A stretch of 52,456 nucleotides of DNA from Flavobacteriaceae bacterium (GCA_002862805.1 PKEA01000044.1:1-52456); one strand, 5' to 3'; positions 7,681-16,672 are shown, numbered from the stretch's first letter. Numbers and translations: made by a program. The notes: generated by a model from the sequence alone, not told the origin.

Positions 7681-7688
7681 TATTTTTG
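7681..7688 (+). promoter_or_regulatory. -7 element of the YeeE/YedE operon
   Basis: TATTTTTG matches TAnnTTTG and lies 17 bp before the ATG at 7706. A TTTG at 7654-7657 is a possible, somewhat distant -33 element. Confidence 0.5.
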
Positions 7689-7705
7689 CATCAAAATAAT
7701 AAAAT

Positions 7706-8263
7706 ATGGATTTTCTTTACGGAACATGGCATTGGGCTGTTTCAGGGTTTTTGATTGGGTTAATTATGTTAGTATTGGTGTACTTTGGAAAAAGTTTTGG
7801 AATGTCTTCTAACCTAAGAACATTGTGTACTATTGCTGGTGCTGATAAATTTAGTGATTTTTTTAAATTGGATTGGAGAGAACAAAAATGGAATTTAGCA
7901 ATTGTGCTTGGTGCAATTTTAGGAGGTTTTGTAGCTTATCATTTTATGCAAAATGGAACCGAAGTGGCTATAAATCCGGAAACAATAAATCAACTTTCTA
8001 CAATGCATATTGATGCTCCAAATGGAAAATTAGTTCCTGATGCTTTATTTAGTGTCAATGCAATGCTTTCTTTAAAAGGATTTGTACTTTTATTTTTAGG
8101 AGGTTTACTAATAGGATTTGGAACGCGTTATGCTGGCGGATGTACATCGGGTCATGCAATTTCTGGATTGAGTAATTTTCAAATTCCTTCTTTAATAGCT
8201 GTCATAGGTTTCTTTATAGGAGGTTTGCTTATGGCGCATTTAATTTTACCCTTAATATTTTAA
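7706..8263 (+). CDS. YeeE/YedE family sulfur transporter, first half
   Basis: A 185-residue membrane protein with the YeeE/YedE (TsuA-like) signature RYAGGCTSGHAISG at 141-154. Its Cys146, and also Cys41 in LRTLCT, match the cysteines along which thiosulfate is thought to be passed in the known transporter. TsuA-type proteins are about 350 residues. Here the fold is split into this gene and the next, a known arrangement in Bacteroidota and Proteobacteria. The two genes are 16 bp apart and must be one operon. The substrate is probably thiosulfate or a persulfide, by family. Confidence 0.88.
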   Translation: MDFLYGTWHWAVSGFLIGLIMLVLVYFGKSFGMSSNLRTLCTIAGADKFSDFFKLDWREQKWNLAIVLGAILGGFVAYHFMQNGTEVAINPETINQLSTMHIDAPNGKLVPDALFSVNAMLSLKGFVLLFLGGLLIGFGTRYAGGCTSGHAISGLSNFQIPSLIAVIGFFIGGLLMAHLILPLIF

Positions 8264-8279
8264 TTATAAAAAGAAGAAA

Positions 8280-8693
8280 ATGAAATTATTTAGATTTTTA
8301 ATAATAGGATTTGTTTTTGGAATTGTTTTAACAAAATCAGAAGCGGTTTCTTGGTATAGAATATATGAAATGTTTATGTTTCAATCTTTTCATATGTATG
8401 GAATTATTATGGTTGCAATTGTTACAGGTGTAATAGGAATTCAAATTATAAAAAAGAAAAAGATTAAAGACTCTAAAGGAAATCCTATTATAATTGCCGA
8501 AAAAGATAAAGGATTTACTCGTTATATAATTGGAGGAATTTTATTTGGATTAGGTTGGGGCTTAGTAGGTTGTTGTCCTGGACCTATATTTATCCTTTTA
8601 GGAACTGGAATTTATTCTATAGGAATTGTGCTTTTAGGAGCTTTGTTAGGAACGTATATTTATGGCTTGTTAAAAGATCTTTTACCACATTAA
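8280..8693 (+). CDS. YeeE/YedE family sulfur transporter, second half (DUF6691-like)
   Basis: A 137-residue membrane protein that completes the split transporter. It carries SEAVSWYRI (20-28) and GLVGCCPGP (95-103), with a vicinal Cys pair at 98-99 in place of the GGCTSGH motif of the partner. About four membrane segments. It is expected to form a heterodimer with the product of the preceding gene in the inner membrane. An HMA-domain protein gene follows 80 bp downstream in the same direction. Confidence 0.88.
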   Translation: MKLFRFLIIGFVFGIVLTKSEAVSWYRIYEMFMFQSFHMYGIIMVAIVTGVIGIQIIKKKKIKDSKGNPIIIAEKDKGFTRYIIGGILFGLGWGLVGCCPGPIFILLGTGIYSIGIVLLGALLGTYIYGLLKDLLPH

Positions 8694-8773
8694 AGTTTCG
8701 TTAAAGTTACTAATGTTACACATTTTGGTATATTTTTTTATTAATTTTATATAATTATTAAAATATAAAAATC

Positions 8774-9043
8774 ATGAAAACTAGAATTCATATACAAAAT
8801 TTAAAATGTGGTGGTTGTGCCAATACTATTATAAAAAATTTGACACAGTTAAATGCAATTTCAAATGTAGAAGTAGATGTAGAAGATAGTGTTGTTTCTT
8901 TTGAAATGGAATCTGAGAAAGATTTAGAGCAAGTAAAAACAACTCTTAAAAAAATTGGCTATCCAGAAGACGGTGAAGCAAATAGTTTAGGTTCCAAAGC
9001 AAAATCTTATGTAAGTTGTGCCATTGGAAAAATTACAACTTAG
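8774..9043 (+). CDS. Heavy-metal-associated (HMA) domain protein
   Basis: An 89-residue soluble protein with a CopZ-like ferredoxin fold. The metal motif is near the start, KCGGCANT (11-18), with Cys12 and Cys15. Canonical copper chaperones have MxCxxC, but here Leu-Lys precedes the first Cys. The C-terminal tail (about 72-89) is longer than usual and contains a third Cys (YVSCAIG). It probably binds Cu(I) or a similar soft metal. It lies downstream of the sulfur transporter pair and ends at a strong terminator; whether it is cotranscribed with them is uncertain because the gap is 80 bp. Confidence 0.85.
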   Translation: MKTRIHIQNLKCGGCANTIIKNLTQLNAISNVEVDVEDSVVSFEMESEKDLEQVKTTLKKIGYPEDGEANSLGSKAKSYVSCAIGKITT

Positions 9044-9053
9044 TCAATAAAAC

Positions 9054-9083
9054 AAAAAATCCCGATGTAATCGGGATTTTTTT
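9054..9083. terminator. Bidirectional terminator
   Basis: An 8-bp GC-containing stem (9059-9066 with 9070-9077), extended by A and T runs, lies between the convergent HMA and clpS genes and touches the end of clpS. Confidence 0.85.
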
Positions 9084-9357
9084 ATTGAATTTCTGCACTT
9101 AAACCAGCGTCTAGTAAACTAGAACAATAAGGCTTCAACTCATCATAACTTCCTGTTTTTACTGCACATTGACCTTTATAATGTACTAAAACTGCACATT
9201 GTTCAGCTTGTAAGGGTTCGTGATTACAAACTCTTACTAAAGTATCAATTACATGATCAAAAGTATTTACATCGTCATTATATAAAATGATTTCGTTGTT
9301 TAATCCTATAGATTCTTCAACTAAAACTTCTTCTTGTATTTTTTCTATTGTACTCAT
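9082..9357 (-). CDS. clpS: ClpS, ATP-dependent Clp protease adaptor
   Basis: ClpS hands N-degron substrates to ClpAP-type proteases. The 91-residue protein has the substrate pocket residues of the family: YNDD (26-29) and His59 in LVHYKG, followed by the conserved turn AVKTGSYDELKPY. The N-terminal 20 residues are the usual flexible arm. A -7 element TAAATTTG lies at 9407-9400 on the minus strand. It follows prmA at a 57-bp distance, and in this group clpS next to prmA is a usual arrangement. Confidence 0.95.
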   Translation of the reverse strand: MSTIEKIQEEVLVEESIGLNNEIILYNDDVNTFDHVIDTLVRVCNHEPLQAEQCAVLVHYKGQCAVKTGSYDELKPYCSSLLDAGLSAEIQ

Positions 9358-9414
9358 TCTTTTTGTCTTAAAAGTTTAAAGTTCAAATGTTTAAGTTTAC
9401 AAATTTATAAAAAT

Positions 9415-10248
9415 CTATTTATTATATTTCAATGCCACCCAATTATTTCTTTCAAATTTCTTAACATAAGTCAATCCGTTTTCAGTACAAGATGCATCAA
9501 TAACTGGAATGTCTTCAGTGTAAAATCCACTTAAAAATAAGGTTCCACCTGTGTTTAAACAATCTACATATTGTTTCATGTCGTTTAACAAGATGTTTCT
9601 ATTAATGTTGGCAATGATAATATCATATGATTTACCAGCTAATAAATCAGCATCACCTTCATAAACAGAAATATTTTTACATCCATTACGCTCAGCATTT
9701 TCAATTGAATTTAAATAACACCAATTGTCAATATCAATAGCATCGATAGGTTGAGCGCCTTTCATTTCAGCAAGAATAGCCAAAATTGCAGTTCCGCAAC
9801 CCATATCTAATGTTTTTTTACCAGCTACATCTGTTTCTAATAAATGCTGAATCATCATATGAGTAGTTTCATGGTGCCCCGTTCCAAAACTCATTTTTGG
9901 TTCGATAACAATATCAAATTCTGCATTCGTTTTAGCATGAAAAGGAGCTCTTACATGGCATTTTCCATCAACATCAATTGCTTCAAAATTCTTTTCCCAT
10001 TCTTCATTCCAGTTCACCTGATCAATTTCTTCAAAAGTATAGGAGATTTTAAATTCATCACTCCCAAGTACAAAAATATCCTCTAAAATATCTTCAGTCC
10101 ACAAGTCTTTTTGTACATATGCAGATAAACCTGTTTCCGTTTCAATAAAGCTTTCAAATGCTTTTTCACCAAGTTCAGCAAGTAATATTTCTGAACCTAA
10201 CTCTTTTGGTTCAATTGTAAAATGATATCCTATATAAATATTTGACAT
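9415..10248 (-). CDS. prmA: Ribosomal protein L11 methyltransferase
   Basis: Trimethylates ribosomal protein L11 using S-adenosylmethionine. The 277-residue protein has the N-terminal substrate domain and a class I methyltransferase domain: FGTGHHETTH (121-130), the SAM-binding LDMGCGTAILA (147-157), and IIANINRNIL in place of the NPPY-type motif, as in other PrmA. A -7 box TATCTTTG lies at 10270-10263 on the minus strand. clpS lies downstream on the same strand. Confidence 0.95.
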   Translation of the reverse strand: MSNIYIGYHFTIEPKELGSEILLAELGEKAFESFIETETGLSAYVQKDLWTEDILEDIFVLGSDEFKISYTFEEIDQVNWNEEWEKNFEAIDVDGKCHVRAPFHAKTNAEFDIVIEPKMSFGTGHHETTHMMIQHLLETDVAGKKTLDMGCGTAILAILAEMKGAQPIDAIDIDNWCYLNSIENAERNGCKNISVYEGDADLLAGKSYDIIIANINRNILLNDMKQYVDCLNTGGTLFLSGFYTEDIPVIDASCTENGLTYVKKFERNNWVALKYNK

Positions 10249-10262
10249 GTTTTATTTTTTTG

Positions 10263-10304
10263 CAAAGATAAATAAAGCAAATCCTTTTAAATAATTTATT
10301 TTTG
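10263..10304. promoter_or_regulatory. Divergent -7 elements for prmA (minus) and porin (plus)
   Basis: TATCTTTG on the minus strand (10270-10263) faces prmA, 15 bp from its start. TATTTTTG on the plus strand (10297-10304) faces the porin gene. The two boxes are 26 bp apart, so the promoters overlap and may compete. Confidence 0.5.
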
Positions 10305-10336
10305 CAAACTAAACAACTTATACAACACACAACCTT

Positions 10337-11554
10337 ATGAAGTATTTTATTACACTAATTGTCTTAGTTTTATCTATATCCTGCTTTTCTCAGGAGTTAA
10401 AAGATACAATTAAAAATAACGATTTAAAATTAGCCGCGTTACCTTATTACAGCTATGGAAAAGGCTTAGGGATTACTTCTCCAGATAGTTTATTTCAGCT
10501 AAATATTCGTTTTAGAATGCAAAATAGGGTAACTTACTTTAGTGAAGAAGACAAAGATAATCGATATGAAGCACAAATAAGAAGGTTACGTTTACGGTTT
10601 GACGGTTATGTTGGAAACCCAAAATATTTATATGTAATTCAATTGTCTTTTGCACCTGGAGATGTTGGTGTAATTGAAGAAGGAGATAATTTGAATATTA
10701 TTCGTGATGCCGCCTTAATATATAGACCAAATGAAAAATGGAGTATTATTTTTGGACAAACGAAGTTGCCAGGAAATAGACAAAGAGTAAATTCTTCTGG
10801 AGCATTACAACTTACTGATAGAAGTATAAATAACTCAAGATTTAATATTGATAGAGATTTTGGTATTCAAGGTTATTATATAAATGAAAAGTTAAATAAG
10901 TTTTCTTATAATATAAAAACGGCAATTTCAACTGGGGAAGGAAGAAATTGGACGAAAACTTCAGATGATGCTGTTGCATTAACAGGTAAAATTGAATTAT
11001 TTCCTTTTGGTTCATTTAAAAAAAATGGTTATTATTTTGAAGGAGATATTTTAAGAGAAGAAAAACCTAAACTTTTACTCTCAGGAGCTTACCATCAGAA
11101 TAATAATGCTGTAAGAACACAAGGACAAATAGGTGACGAACTTTATAGTTCTTCAACCATTAGATCGCTGTTTTTTGATGCGCTTTTAAAATATAATGGA
11201 TGGAGTTTTATGACTGCTTATATGAATAGAAATGCATCTGATTTAATTACTTATAATCCAGACGATATAACCGATTTTAATTATGTGTATGCAGGACATG
11301 GAATGGATTATCAATTAAGTTATGTTTTTCCAAGTAATTACGAAGTTATTGGACGTTTTTCTACTCAAAACGTAAAGGATGAAATTAAATATTTTACACC
11401 AAATACAAAACAATACAGTCTTGGACTTACTCATTATCTATGGGAGCATTCACTTAAGTTTCAAGGCGAAGTTACGTATAGTGAATTAGATTATTTTAAC
11501 AGTTCTACTTTAAATAACTGGTATTTTAGAGTACAAGTTGAAATAGGAATATAA
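10337..11554 (+). CDS. Porin, phosphate-selective porin O/P-like
   Basis: A 405-residue outer-membrane protein with a signal peptide (about 1-19, ending FSQ). The mature protein is built of alternating strands that fit a 16-18-stranded barrel. Typical OprP/OprO family strings are LNIRFRMQNR (55-64), RRLRLRFDGYVGNPKYLYVIQLSF (95-118 region) and GIQGYYIN in the middle. It ends in an alternating strand, FRVQVEIGI. Family members pass phosphate or polyphosphate, but selectivity in Bacteroidota homologues is not established. It has its own promoter. Confidence 0.85.
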   Translation: MKYFITLIVLVLSISCFSQELKDTIKNNDLKLAALPYYSYGKGLGITSPDSLFQLNIRFRMQNRVTYFSEEDKDNRYEAQIRRLRLRFDGYVGNPKYLYVIQLSFAPGDVGVIEEGDNLNIIRDAALIYRPNEKWSIIFGQTKLPGNRQRVNSSGALQLTDRSINNSRFNIDRDFGIQGYYINEKLNKFSYNIKTAISTGEGRNWTKTSDDAVALTGKIELFPFGSFKKNGYYFEGDILREEKPKLLLSGAYHQNNNAVRTQGQIGDELYSSSTIRSLFFDALLKYNGWSFMTAYMNRNASDLITYNPDDITDFNYVYAGHGMDYQLSYVFPSNYEVIGRFSTQNVKDEIKYFTPNTKQYSLGLTHYLWEHSLKFQGEVTYSELDYFNSSTLNNWYFRVQVEIGI

Positions 11555-11599
11555 TTTTTATATTCATTTGATTACCTTTGCAGTCAATTAATAGCAATT

Positions 11600-12436
11600 A
11601 TGTTACAAATAGGTCAATACAATACCCTTAGAATTCTTAGAGATACACAAGTTGGACTTTTTTTAGGCGATGGAGTTAACGAAGAACACGATGTTTTACT
11701 TCCTAATAAATATGTGCCAAAAGAATTTCATATTAATGATGACATAACGGTTTTCGTATATCTTGATCATGAAGAACGACCTGTTGCAACTACACTAAAA
11801 CCATATGTAAAGCTGAATGAGTTTTCTCATTTAAAAGTAAATTACAAAAATGAGTTTGGTGCTTTTTTAGATTGGGGATTAGAAAAAGATTTATTTGTTC
11901 CGTTTAAAGAACAAGCGCGTCCTATGGAAATAGGAAAACGTTATTTGATTTATTGTTTTATGGATGAAAAAACCAATAGAATGGTAGCTTCTAGTAAAAC
12001 GCAACAGTTTTTAAGTAACGATGATTTGACTTTTGAAGAAGGTGAAGAAGTAGGTTTAATTGTTTCACATATTACCGAAGCTGGTATAAATGTGATTATT
12101 AACGAAAGACACAAAGGTTTAGCTTATAAAAACGAAGTCTACGAAGATATAAAACCTGGAATGCGAATGAACGGTTATATCAAACAAATTCGTCCTGATG
12201 GGAAAGTAGATGTTTCGCTACGTAAATTAGGTTTTGATGCTATTGAACCTTCTGCACAACAATTATTAGACGAATTGAAAGCCAATAGAGGTTTCCTTGG
12301 ATTAAATGATAAAAGCCATCCAGAAGACATAAAAACGGTACTTAAAATGAGTAAAAAAGTTTTTAAGAAAGCAGTTGGTAGTTTATACAGACAACAATTA
12401 ATAGATATTAAAGACGACGGAATTTATTTACTATAA
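11600..12436 (+). CDS. cvfB: CvfB family S1 RNA-binding protein
   Basis: A 278-residue cytosolic protein with the CvfB layout: an N-terminal S1-like half ending LPNKYVPKEF, further S1 domains (KVNYKNEFGAFLDWGLEKDLFVPF and GMRMNGYIKQIRPDGKVDVSLRK) and a C-terminal winged-helix domain that ends ...YRQQLIDIKDDGIYLL. CvfB binds RNA and affects virulence gene expression in staphylococci. Its role in Bacteroidota is unknown. A -7 box TACCTTTG lies at 11573-11580. The next gene starts on the base after its stop codon. Confidence 0.9.
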   Translation: MLQIGQYNTLRILRDTQVGLFLGDGVNEEHDVLLPNKYVPKEFHINDDITVFVYLDHEERPVATTLKPYVKLNEFSHLKVNYKNEFGAFLDWGLEKDLFVPFKEQARPMEIGKRYLIYCFMDEKTNRMVASSKTQQFLSNDDLTFEEGEEVGLIVSHITEAGINVIINERHKGLAYKNEVYEDIKPGMRMNGYIKQIRPDGKVDVSLRKLGFDAIEPSAQQLLDELKANRGFLGLNDKSHPEDIKTVLKMSKKVFKKAVGSLYRQQLIDIKDDGIYLL

Positions 12437-12724
12437 ATGACTGACAAGAAAAACATTCTTTTAGCCCTTAGCATCATTTCTTTTGTATTGTTGCTAACGG
12501 CTATTTTTGTTTCTTTTGATGAAATAGAAGCTTTTGGAATGCAGTTTTCAATTATTTGGATTCCGGTTTGGACACTTACTATTTTATTACCCATTTTTAA
12601 CTTTGCAGAAATAATCTTAGAAAGAGATTACATTAGTAAACGTATTGTTGTGGCGTTGATTTTCAATATCATTAACATGTTTTTTATTAGCCGACATTTC
12701 GGATTTGTTTATTTTTCAGAGTAA
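12437..12724 (+). CDS. Small membrane protein, unknown function
   Basis: A 95-residue protein with three hydrophobic segments (about 6-25, 33-55, 68-86). Its ATG directly follows the cvfB stop codon, so the two are translationally close and in one operon. It ends 11 bp before the end of the convergent gene, and no terminator hairpin is visible in that gap. No family recognised. Confidence 0.7.
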   Translation: MTDKKNILLALSIISFVLLLTAIFVSFDEIEAFGMQFSIIWIPVWTLTILLPIFNFAEIILERDYISKRIVVALIFNIINMFFISRHFGFVYFSE

Positions 12725-12735
12725 ACTATTTAAAT

Positions 12736-13857
12736 TTAAAACGCAATTTTTTTTGAAATTTCTTCAATATTTTTTCTCAAATAATCGTTTAAGTTTGTCT
12801 TCTTAAGTTTTAATTTCAGTTCAATAAAACGTAGAAAATCTTCATTACTTTTTCCGGAATTTAAAAACTCTTTTAATAGTGGAATTCCACCTTTTTTAAT
12901 GATTAAATCGCAAAGAACTGATCCAATTACATATTGTGGATTGGTTTCGTTATCTAATTTCCAAAAGTCATTAGGTTTGTTTAAATCCACTTCTGGATGT
13001 GCTTTTAAATAATCATTGACTCTTTTAATATGATAAAGAATTGGTTTTCCGTTATGTGAGTTTTCTTCTCCAAAATAAGCTGATAAACCAATTAAAAGTA
13101 AGTCATTTGACTTTGGAAAGTATTTATTAATAACATGAGTTAATTCGTGTTGATGATTTTCTCCTGCTAGTTGAGTAGCATAAATAATGTTATTGTACGA
13201 ATCAAAAAATCCACATTCAGTACTGTTTCCCATTGTAAAAACATAATCGAAACCTTTTGTTCTAAAAACATCGTCACAATCTTTACAAATAAAGTAATTG
13301 ATTTTTTCGTTTTTTAAATGGAATGTTGAACTGATTGTATTAAGAAACTCATTGGCTTTCAACGCATTTTCTTCGTTAAACTGATATTCTGGAAAAAAAT
13401 GATAAGTGATAAAACCAACTGTTTTAGTATTCCAATTTTGAGTTAGTGTTTTCTGATAATTGGTCAAAACAAACTTTCCGTTTTGCTTGGTAGCAACTAC
13501 ATTTACGACAGCAAAAATGTCTAAGTTTTCTTTATTGATGAAAGCCGATTTAATAATGTAATCTTCATCATTTTTAGTAATAGAAAGTATTTTATTATCC
13601 AATTGAAAATGATAAATAGAAGGCTGAATAAAACCTTCACTTCTCAATAAATCGTAGCTTTTGTAGACTTTTTTATCAGCTTCTAACCAATTAGGATTAT
13701 TGTTTAATTGATACGGTTTTGAATTTAAATAATTTTTCCAAAGTTGAATTATTTCATTTCTTTCTGTACTTAAAGTATCTAAACCAATATTAGTCGTGGT
13801 TTCTTGACCAAAACAAAAAGTACTAAAGAGAAGAAAAATAAAAATGATTTTTTTCAT
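12736..13857 (-). CDS. Exported metalloprotease-like protein with HELTH motif
   Basis: A 373-residue protein with a signal peptide (about 1-18, MKKIIFIF...FCFGQ). I chose ATG at 13857; a TTG three codons upstream is less likely. A zinc-peptidase motif HELTH lies at 237-241, and the following helix ends GLSAYFGEE about 20 residues later, which could supply the third ligand as in MA-clan enzymes. Two CxxC-like Cys pairs (ICKDC) lie in the middle. The upstream half is NTF2/lipocalin-like by pattern only. Substrate unknown. It ends a minus-strand run of hydrolase genes. Confidence 0.7.
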   Translation of the reverse strand: MKKIIFIFLLFSTFCFGQETTTNIGLDTLSTERNEIIQLWKNYLNSKPYQLNNNPNWLEADKKVYKSYDLLRSEGFIQPSIYHFQLDNKILSITKNDEDYIIKSAFINKENLDIFAVVNVVATKQNGKFVLTNYQKTLTQNWNTKTVGFITYHFFPEYQFNEENALKANEFLNTISSTFHLKNEKINYFICKDCDDVFRTKGFDYVFTMGNSTECGFFDSYNNIIYATQLAGENHQHELTHVINKYFPKSNDLLLIGLSAYFGEENSHNGKPILYHIKRVNDYLKAHPEVDLNKPNDFWKLDNETNPQYVIGSVLCDLIIKKGGIPLLKEFLNSGKSNEDFLRFIELKLKLKKTNLNDYLRKNIEEISKKIAF

Positions 13858-13877
13858 GACTTGCAATATAAAAATAA

Positions 13878-15038
13878 TTAATCTTCCAAATCATACGGAT
13901 AATCGCCAAAAATACTTGAAAGTGTTACCGATTTATAAACCTTACGGGTGTATTTATTTGAAAGCGCAATAATGGTTACTGTATCTTTTTTTAAAGTGGT
14001 AAACGATGTTGTGCTTCCGTGCCACCAACCGTTATGGTAATGAATTGTACTTCCATTATCAAACTCATTCATGCGAATACCCAATCCGTAATTACGTATG
14101 CCTCTGTGTTCGTAACTGTAGCCTTTTAGCATTTCTGCTTTTAATTCAGGTGTTAGGTAATTTGGTGAATAGGTTGCCAAATCAAATTTTAATAAATCGT
14201 GTGGAGTAGAGTAAATGTTTTTATCGCCATAAATTCCATCTAAAAAATCCCACGCAATAGGCACTTTATTCCCTTTATACGATTGACTTACTTTGTCTTT
14301 GTCTTCAATGTTTAAAACAAAAGTATGCTCCATTTTTAAAGGTTCAAAAACCAATTTTTTCATTGCTTCAGGAAACGATTTATTCGTTACTTTTTCAATA
14401 GCCAAAGCCAATAAAGCATAATTGGTATTACAATAACTAAATTTTCTATCAATTTGGTACTCTAGTGGAATATCTTTTGTAGCTAAAATGGTTAAAATGT
14501 CTTTGTTGGTAAGTGTTTTGCTTCTGTCCCAATTTTCTTTATGATCTGCGAAATAACCATAATGAGCCAAACCGCTTCTGTGGTTTAATAGCATTCTAAT
14601 CGTTGTTTTTTCATGTGGAAACTCTAGAAATAAGCTTTTAAAGGTTTGGTCTAGTGCTAATTTTCCGTCTTTAACCAACATTAATACTGCTTGTGCAGTT
14701 AATACTTTACTAACCGATGCCAAATGCAAAGGTGTATTCTCGTTAATTGGTTCTTTCGTTTTATAATTAGAACAACCTGAGTAGTTTTCGTAAATGATTT
14801 GTCCGTTTTTAGCCACTAAGAAACCTCCGCTAAATTCTTTATCGTTTATTTTGGTATTAAAAAAATGTTCCAGAAAATTCTTTTTATCCTTAATATAAGA
14901 ATCGTCAATTGCATTGAATTTTACATCATACAATTCTTTTTTTAAAATGTTTTTTTTGGCTAGATCTTTCTTTGTTGTTTTCTCATTACATGAAATAAAA
15001 AAAAGTAGGGTTAGGCAGGTAATTAATCTAATAAACAT
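13878..15038 (-). CDS. Serine hydrolase lipoprotein, class C beta-lactamase fold
   Basis: A 386-residue protein with a lipoprotein signal (FFISC, Cys17). The beta-lactamase/PBP4* fold is shown by SVSK (Ser108-x-x-Lys111), YCN (Tyr202-Cys-Asn204) and HNG (335-337), the three active-site elements of class C-like enzymes. A class C-like esterase, D-amino-acid peptidase or transpeptidase relative is likely; a true beta-lactamase is not implied. Its start overlaps the stop of the preceding gene by one base, showing translational coupling. Confidence 0.87.
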   Translation of the reverse strand: MFIRLITCLTLLFFISCNEKTTKKDLAKKNILKKELYDVKFNAIDDSYIKDKKNFLEHFFNTKINDKEFSGGFLVAKNGQIIYENYSGCSNYKTKEPINENTPLHLASVSKVLTAQAVLMLVKDGKLALDQTFKSLFLEFPHEKTTIRMLLNHRSGLAHYGYFADHKENWDRSKTLTNKDILTILATKDIPLEYQIDRKFSYCNTNYALLALAIEKVTNKSFPEAMKKLVFEPLKMEHTFVLNIEDKDKVSQSYKGNKVPIAWDFLDGIYGDKNIYSTPHDLLKFDLATYSPNYLTPELKAEMLKGYSYEHRGIRNYGLGIRMNEFDNGSTIHYHNGWWHGSTTSFTTLKKDTVTIIALSNKYTRKVYKSVTLSSIFGDYPYDLED

Positions 15039-15481
15039 TAAACGGGTTGGTTAATAAGGTTGATGTTTGGGTTAATTTGAGTTAGTCTTTGTACAAATTC
15101 TTCTCTGTTCTCGGGTGAAATGTAAATATCATCATATTGATTATAGGTTATAATTAAACCAATGTGACTCAATGCGGGTTTCCATATTGTGGGAACAAAA
15201 ATGCCATTATGAAATTCAATTTTCTTTATTGAATTCACAGCAATTTTTCCTTTAAACGGTCCTGATTTGTAATATAGATTTTTAGCATCTAGATTATAAT
15301 TGGTCTGTAAAATAAGCCATGTTAGCAAACCTAGGATAATAGAGTTTATTGTAATAACAACATAGAAAGCAGTTATATCATCTTCCCAAATTACAGGAAT
15401 AGTTCCGCCAATCATAACAAAATAAACAATTGCCATTGTCCATTTATTAAATGTACTAAAAGCTGATTTGTACTGCGTCAT
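15038..15481 (-). CDS. Membrane protein with PH-like domain
   Basis: A 147-residue protein with two N-terminal hydrophobic segments (about 13-30 and 38-59) and a C-terminal soluble part with LYYKSGPFKGKIAVNSIKKIEF, resembling the bacterial PH-like modules that follow a membrane hairpin. It lies between a C1 peptidase gene (1-bp gap) and the serine hydrolase gene (overlap), so all are one operon. Function unknown. Confidence 0.7.
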   Translation of the reverse strand: MTQYKSAFSTFNKWTMAIVYFVMIGGTIPVIWEDDITAFYVVITINSIILGLLTWLILQTNYNLDAKNLYYKSGPFKGKIAVNSIKKIEFHNGIFVPTIWKPALSHIGLIITYNQYDDIYISPENREEFVQRLTQINPNINLINQPV

Positions 15482-15482
15482 T

Positions 15483-16601
15483 TTATAGCTTTAAAGCTTT
15501 CTTAGTTTTCTTAGCTAAAGCATCTTTGTGTACCAAAACCGAAATCGCTTTCAATCGCATATATGGAACGCTCATGTACAAATAACCACCATTAGCAACG
15601 CGTTTTTCATCGGTTCCCCAAGAGTTTTTAATTTTGTAATATACATTTCCTTTTTGGTCTTTAACCGTTCCTACAATGTGCATTAAATGATCGTCTGTAG
15701 TTGTGAAATTTTCAAATTCCGCTTGACGATAAGCTGGAGTAACATTCATTTCAGTAATAATTTCAGCTAATCCTGTTTTCTCATCTTCTTCTGTTTGTGG
15801 TACAAAAGCTATTCCGTATTTCGCAGAAAAAGTTGCTTCCGAAACATCGCAATCTAAAGCTAAGGAATATCCGTTTTCTAAGGCATTATCAATATTGGCA
15901 ATAAATTCATCTAACGGAAGATTATACATGCTACCGTTTGAAAAATTATCTGGAATATTTAAAACAAAAGAATTGTAATTAGGTTCATGCGTAAATGAAG
16001 TTATCGTTACATAGTTTTCTGGTTGAATCTTCATTGCTTCCATAAAACTTTTTGGCGAATACTTTTTACCTTCAAAGGTGAATTCTGTTGGATTTTCACC
16101 TAAATAAGTATTTAAGATAGATTCAATTGCCATTTTCCATTTCGGAGAAAGTTTTTTACCTGGGTTTTCAACATAGGTCTTTACCATTGCTTCTAAAACG
16201 GCAACCATTTCTGCATGATTATGTGTTTTTTCTTCTTCCGATAAACCTGTGTAAACTGAAACTGGAACTAAGCCATATTCAGCAGCACTGTTTAAAACAT
16301 CATGAGACAAACCACCTTCACTAAATTGGGCTTTTCCTTGACGCATAACATAATTTTCTGCTTTTTTAGGATAGGTATTTCTAACTTGGTACATTTCTGA
16401 TAAATCTACTTTTTTACCTGTTAATCGAGTAATTTCAGACTCTAAAAATGAAGAAGTTGAAAAACTCCAACAAGTACCTGTTTTACCTTGTGAAATAACT
16501 GGAGTTGATTCTAACTCTATAACTGATTGGAATTCATAATTTTGTGCGTTGACAGAAAGTAATCCTGAAGCAAAAAGTAATCCTAAATATATTTTTTTCA
16601 T
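15483..16601 (-). CDS. C1 family cysteine peptidase, aminopeptidase C/bleomycin hydrolase-like
   Basis: A 372-residue exported papain-like peptidase with signal peptide 1-20. The catalytic set is complete: Gln38 and Cys44 in QGKTGTCWSF, His308 in LMHIVG, and Asn326 in KNSWG. The insertion between Cys and His is long, as in bleomycin hydrolase / PepC. Those relatives are cytosolic hexamers, whereas this one carries a signal peptide and so acts in the periplasm or outside. It heads the operon that also encodes a membrane protein, a serine hydrolase and the HELTH protein. Confidence 0.92.
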   Translation of the reverse strand: MKKIYLGLLFASGLLSVNAQNYEFQSVIELESTPVISQGKTGTCWSFSTSSFLESEITRLTGKKVDLSEMYQVRNTYPKKAENYVMRQGKAQFSEGGLSHDVLNSAAEYGLVPVSVYTGLSEEEKTHNHAEMVAVLEAMVKTYVENPGKKLSPKWKMAIESILNTYLGENPTEFTFEGKKYSPKSFMEAMKIQPENYVTITSFTHEPNYNSFVLNIPDNFSNGSMYNLPLDEFIANIDNALENGYSLALDCDVSEATFSAKYGIAFVPQTEEDEKTGLAEIITEMNVTPAYRQAEFENFTTTDDHLMHIVGTVKDQKGNVYYKIKNSWGTDEKRVANGGYLYMSVPYMRLKAISVLVHKDALAKKTKKALKL

Positions 16602-16672
16602 GTGTCTATTTGTTTTGAAGATGCAATATAATGTAAAAAATACTTTATTTTTACCATTTAAAAGGAAAAAAT

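Noticed and set aside
13878..15038. A true beta-lactamase resistance gene
   Set aside because: It has the fold and active-site residues, but it is a lipoprotein of the broad class C-like esterase/peptidase group and sits with other hydrolases. Resistance cannot be claimed.
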